A stretch of DNA of 64,000 bases from Bacteroidota bacterium (lineage in GTDB: Bacteria > Bacteroidota > Bacteroidia > Bacteroidales > Porphyromonadaceae), in contig JAEWWU010000007.1 in assembly GCA_023396255.1 (NCBI GenBank), positions 53,608-117,607 of the forward strand, in the 5' to 3' direction. The notes beneath the pieces were generated by a model. The model was not told the DNA's origin and did no database searches. It worked only from the letters and a program-made list of their open reading frames with translations. Below, piece after piece: positions 63,492 to 64,000 of the stretch (position 1 is the first letter of the stretch; every line of letters starts with the position of its first letter). The position numbers were made by a program, and so were the translations under genes.

Positions 63492-64000
63492 TGAGAATAT
63501 AATTATTTATATCACCCTTGATTCTTATCTCAAAATCTCTCACATAGATAAAGTCTGTAATTGCCCAATAGGTATGGTCAAAAAGATGATGGAATTGACA
63601 GATTAAGTGTAAATCCTCTGTGAGCTTGGGATCTAATCCTTCGTTCCAATTGGGAGGAGGACAATCCATTCCTATGAAAGACTCAAAACTTTCGTTCTTG
63701 TCGCGTGGAAGAGTAGGCGTCTGCAGAGAAACTCCGCCTGCATAAAGAATATTCAAATCATCGTCACAAAGTGCACTCCATAAATCTTGCCTATCTTCTC
63801 CCTGTAATGGATGTCTTGCAGGATACACAATGCCTAAATAACATTCGGCTGTAAGCTCTATGTCGTCCTCCCAATCTTGAAGTTTTTGAAAGTCGTTCCA
63901 TATGCGATGTGCCTTATCATACATTTTCCGCAAGACGTTGCACAATGCTTCGTTGAAATTAATAATTTCCGGTAAAAGTTCTTCTTGAAACTTCAGAACC
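63481..64000 (-). CDS. Hypothetical protein, 5' end beyond the window
   Basis: The C-terminal 172 residues of a protein whose frame is open to the right edge with no ATG in sight (reading VLKFQEELLPEI at the edge), so the start lies outside. It is acidic and rich in aromatic residues, with CPPPNWNEGLDP and LICQFHHLFDHT near the end. No family recognised; no membrane segment. It overlaps the next gene by 11 bases. Such pairs occur in accessory islands of Bacteroidales, but toxin-immunity or other roles cannot be claimed. Confidence 0.7.
   Translation of the reverse strand, partial: VLKFQEELLPEIINFNEALCNVLRKMYDKAHRIWNDFQKLQDWEDDIELTAECYLGIVYPARHPLQGEDRQDLWSALCDDDLNILYAGGVSLQTPTLPRDKNESFESFIGMDCPPPNWNEGLDPKLTEDLHLICQFHHLFDHTYWAITDFIYVRDFEIRIKGDINNYILNDA

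Overview
The window is chromosomal DNA from a member of the Bacteroidales, most likely Porphyromonas or a close relative. Three things point there. Several secreted proteins end in type IX secretion (T9SS) C-terminal domains. Promoters match the Bacteroidetes form TTG-N19/20-TAnnTTTG. Gene orders such as PASTA-rluD-ddl-acyltransferase, lon-DUF1599-DoxX-tpiA-SPOR-folE and serC-serA-DUF1015 are typical of Bacteroidales. Species cannot be fixed from sequence reading alone. Most of the window is core genome; the last 1.6 kb looks accessory.

Layout. 1-6.2 kb (+): the end of prmC, then a unit with its own promoter: PASTA protein, rluD, ddl and a PlsB/PlsC-like acyltransferase, with yigZ-like and Crp/Fnr genes behind. 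6.2-6.4 kb: a CAU-anticodon tRNA with promoter and terminator. 6.4-14.8 kb (-): secreted alpha/beta hydrolase, methyltransferase, mazG, dsbD, RluA-type synthase, small membrane protein, FtsB/DivIC protein and O-methyltransferase. 14.8-20.0 kb (-): a complete [FeFe]-hydrogenase locus, hydA-hydE-hydG-hydF. 20.2-25.8 kb (-): ruvX-def-TPR-ABC-F-ruvC, transcribed from one promoter that sits almost on the ruvX start codon. 25.9-29.2 kb (-): a metal-linked set of Cys-rich exported protein, TonB-dependent receptor and HMA-domain protein. 29.3-32.2 kb (-): a T9SS serine endopeptidase.

32.5-32.75 kb (-): SRP RNA (ffs) and tRNA-Thr(UGU) in tandem, about 3 nt apart, with their own promoter and terminator. 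32.8-33.5 kb (-): a DsbD/CcdA-like membrane permease. 34.2-41.3 kb (+): a seven-gene unit, lon to a PRiA4b-like protein, with a good promoter and terminator. 41.3-42.3 kb: miaA. 42.8-46.9 kb (+): two paralogous secreted proteins shaped like zinc metallopeptidases but lacking the zinc-binding residues; the second is frameshifted. 47.1-53.2 kb (-): ftsK-lolA-panD-ffh-folD. 53.5-57.2 kb (+): serC-serA-DUF1015 with an intercistronic hairpin and two terminators. 57.5-62.0 kb (-): two leucine-rich-repeat T9SS cargo proteins. 62.4-64 kb: a broken mobile-element HTH gene and a pair of unrecognised hypothetical genes running off the right edge.

Functional themes are protein export and cell-surface proteins (ffs and ffh, LolA, T9SS cargo, TonB receptor), fermentative hydrogen metabolism (HydA with its maturases), redox and metal handling (DsbD, HMA, the permease), and housekeeping. 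The most unusual part is the pair of catalytically dead metallopeptidase-like proteins. No CRISPR array, rRNA operon, intact transposase or riboswitch was seen.
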